Assembly (NCBI GenBank): GCA_905182995.1
Contig: CAJJDP010000071.1
Span: 412,988-476,987, forward strand
Source of the DNA: Paramecium octaurelia
Lineage: Eukaryota > Ciliophora > Oligohymenophorea > Peniculida > Parameciidae
Direction of reading: 5' to 3'
DNA: 64,000 bases
How positions within the stretch are numbered: position 1 is the first letter of the stretch; the number at the start of each line of letters is the position of its first letter. The notes under the pieces were generated by a model. It worked only from the letters and a program-made list of their open reading frames with translations. It made no database searches and was not told where the DNA came from. Of this stretch, positions 62,455 to 64,000 are shown one piece after another. Both the position numbers and the translations under genes were made by a program.

Positions 62455-63037
62455 TGAACTCATTTGAAAATAATATCATTTCTAACTAATTATAGCTTTA
62501 GGTTGCTCCTTTGAATTTATGTAAGAATTCAGATAAATCTTGAATTAATCAGCATTTAAGATTATTAGATGGGTGTAAGAGAAGGATATATAAATTACCT
62601 CCTTAAATCTTGATTAATATATATTTTCAGTCTTTTTCTAGATTTAAAATATTATCTGGAATAGAATTTTAATGTTATAGTTTAGATTATTTCTAAGATT
62701 TAGTTTATACTTTTTGAACTGTTATCATTGTTATTAATTGTATCTTTTCTTTTTTATAAACTAAAAATCTAAAATTTTACTAAACTATTAATTTAAGGCT
62801 TAACCTGTTTACTCTGCTTAGATTATAAATTTAATAGTATTGTATATCCATAAATATTAATTTACAACTGTTGTTTCTGACATCTAAATATTTACCAAAT
62901 ATTTAAATAGCATTTAACTAAAATGGTTTAATAACCTGCTTGAAATGGAATACTATTAAAAAACATGTACTTATCGAATATTGGGAATTTGAAGATCAAG
63001 AATTGAAACAAAGAAACATATTATTCAAAAAAGTTAT
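62455..63037. other. AT-rich intergenic region
   Basis: About 580 bp with no supported coding frame, repeat or RNA on either strand. Confidence 0.4.
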
Positions 63038-63289
63038 ATGAAAATGATTAAAATTGTAATTGTAATGTTTTTTATGAATATTCAAATTCACTTATGCTTT
63101 AAGTCTTCTAAAAAGAAACTTCCTTTGGATTTAAACAATGGTTTTAAATCTATCCCTTAATAATTCATGAATTGTCCTTATAGGATGAGTGTTCCTAATG
63201 CTTCTAAAATAGGATTCTAGCATATTCTAAGTATTGTACGATCAAGATTAACTAAATAATTATTAATAATAAATACCATTTGGCAATGA
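63038..63289 (+). CDS. Possible small secreted protein, 83 aa
   Basis: ATG 63038 opens MKMIKIVIVMFFMNIQIHLC, a plausible signal peptide, followed by a basic stretch (FKSSKKKLPLDLNNGFKSIP) and a short Cys-poor body, ending at TGA 63289. The final 48 bp overlap the end of the convergent WD40 gene. There is no homologue I recognise. The signal-like start is the main support; it could be chance. Confidence 0.3.
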
Positions 63290-64000
63290 TGTTTTTACAT
63301 CCCATAAGCGAATAGAGTTATCGCTACTACCAGAAGCTAATTTATTTCCATCAGGAGAGTAACAAAATGGCAAAACAAAATCTGAATGACCATCCAATTT
63401 GGCTTTTTATTATCCTTTCTTAACATCCCATAAACGGATAGACTCATCATGACTACCAGATGCTAATGTAGTACCATCCGGAAAGTAACAAATTGAAGTA
63501 ACCACACCCAAATGACCATCTAATTTGGCTTTTTATTATCCTGTCTCAACATCCCATAAACGGATCGACCTATCCCAACTACCAGATGCTAATGTAGTAC
63601 CATCAGGAGAGTAACAAATTGAAGTAACTGCACTTAAATGACCATCTAATTTGGCTTTTTATTATCCTGTCTTAACATCCCATAAACGGATAGACTTATC
63701 TGTACTACCAGATGCTAGAGTAGTACCATCAGGAGAGTAACAAATTGAAGTAACTGCACTTAAATGACCTAATTGGGCTTTTTATTATCCTGTTTTAACA
63801 TCCCATAAACAAATTTCTGCAAAACTACCAGATGCTAATGTAGTACCATCAGGAGAGTAACAAATTGAATTAACTTCATTTGAATGACCATCTAATTGGG
63901 CATTTTATTATCCTGTTTTAACATCCCATAAACGGATCGACTTATCTGCACTACCAGATGCTAATGTAGTACCATCAGGAGAGTAACAAATTGAAGTAAC
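63242..64000 (-). CDS. WD40-repeat protein, 3' part (runs off window end)
   Basis: The minus strand is open from the window edge to TGA 63242. At least six blades of about 41-42 residues are nearly identical, each reading close to [15 protein letters not shown]...[19 protein letters not shown]. They end with [15 protein letters not shown] after the last WDVK. The near-identity of repeats is typical of the large ciliate and bacterial WD40 arrays thought to evolve by recent internal duplication; such propellers bind proteins or peptides. Two blades are one residue shorter (ICLWDV and QLGHLSAV units). The N-terminal domain, which would define the function, lies outside. Confidence 0.85.

Overview
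This window is macronuclear-type DNA from a ciliate, most likely Paramecium (P. tetraurelia group). Long reading frames run through TAA and TAG, which must be read as glutamine, and end only at TGA. The DNA is about 70% A+T. Genes are interrupted by tiny introns, mostly 18-34 nt with GTA...TAG ends, each of which restores the frame when removed. Intergenic spaces are very short; several convergent 3' ends lie only 25-35 bp apart. Reading with the standard code breaks nearly every gene into fragments, so the models below were rebuilt by hand with TGA as the sole stop.

Layout. 0-3.4 kb: two coiled-coil proteins and two small related proteins. 3.4-8 kb: a Rad5/HLTF-type UBA-HIRAN-SNF2-RING translocase and a small heat-shock factor (HSF). 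8.4-9 kb: a decayed papain-like protease. 9.2-13.2 kb: a 1,302-residue coiled-coil protein. 13.2-24.6 kb: chromate-type transporter, WD-repeat protein, P4-ATPase flippase, NADPH-dependent MDR reductase, a second HSF, and an F-box/RCC1/SAM/MJ1316 protein. 24.6-32.7 kb: a short bZIP factor, an unknown helical protein, a Cache-domain membrane protein, a coiled-coil protein, a SAPS-domain phosphatase subunit and a hypothetical protein. 32.9-35.5 kb: EXO1 and a BAH-PHD protein. 36.9-45.4 kb: one giant cysteine-rich polytopic membrane protein of 2,825 residues with a single intron. 45.4-50.4 kb: two tandem hybrid histidine kinases. 51-57.3 kb: a coiled-coil protein, a Pho80-type cyclin, an acidic Ser-rich protein, a kinase pseudogene and a trichocyst matrix protein. 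57.2-60 kb: a perfect 1,376-bp direct duplication around a single N, almost certainly a scaffolding artefact. 60-64 kb: a poorly resolved gene, a membrane protein, an ORF with two in-frame TGAs, and a WD40-repeat gene running off the end.

The genes do not form operons. Recurring themes are stress transcription (two HSFs, one bZIP), replication-fork and DNA repair (Rad5/HLTF, EXO1), chromatin reading (BAH-PHD), environmental sensing at the membrane (Cache protein, two phosphorelay kinases, the giant surface protein), phosphatase and cyclin regulation, and regulated secretion (trichocyst protein). At least three decayed gene copies are present, consistent with loss of duplicates after whole-genome duplication. 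I did not find tRNA or rRNA genes, CRISPR arrays or transposons.
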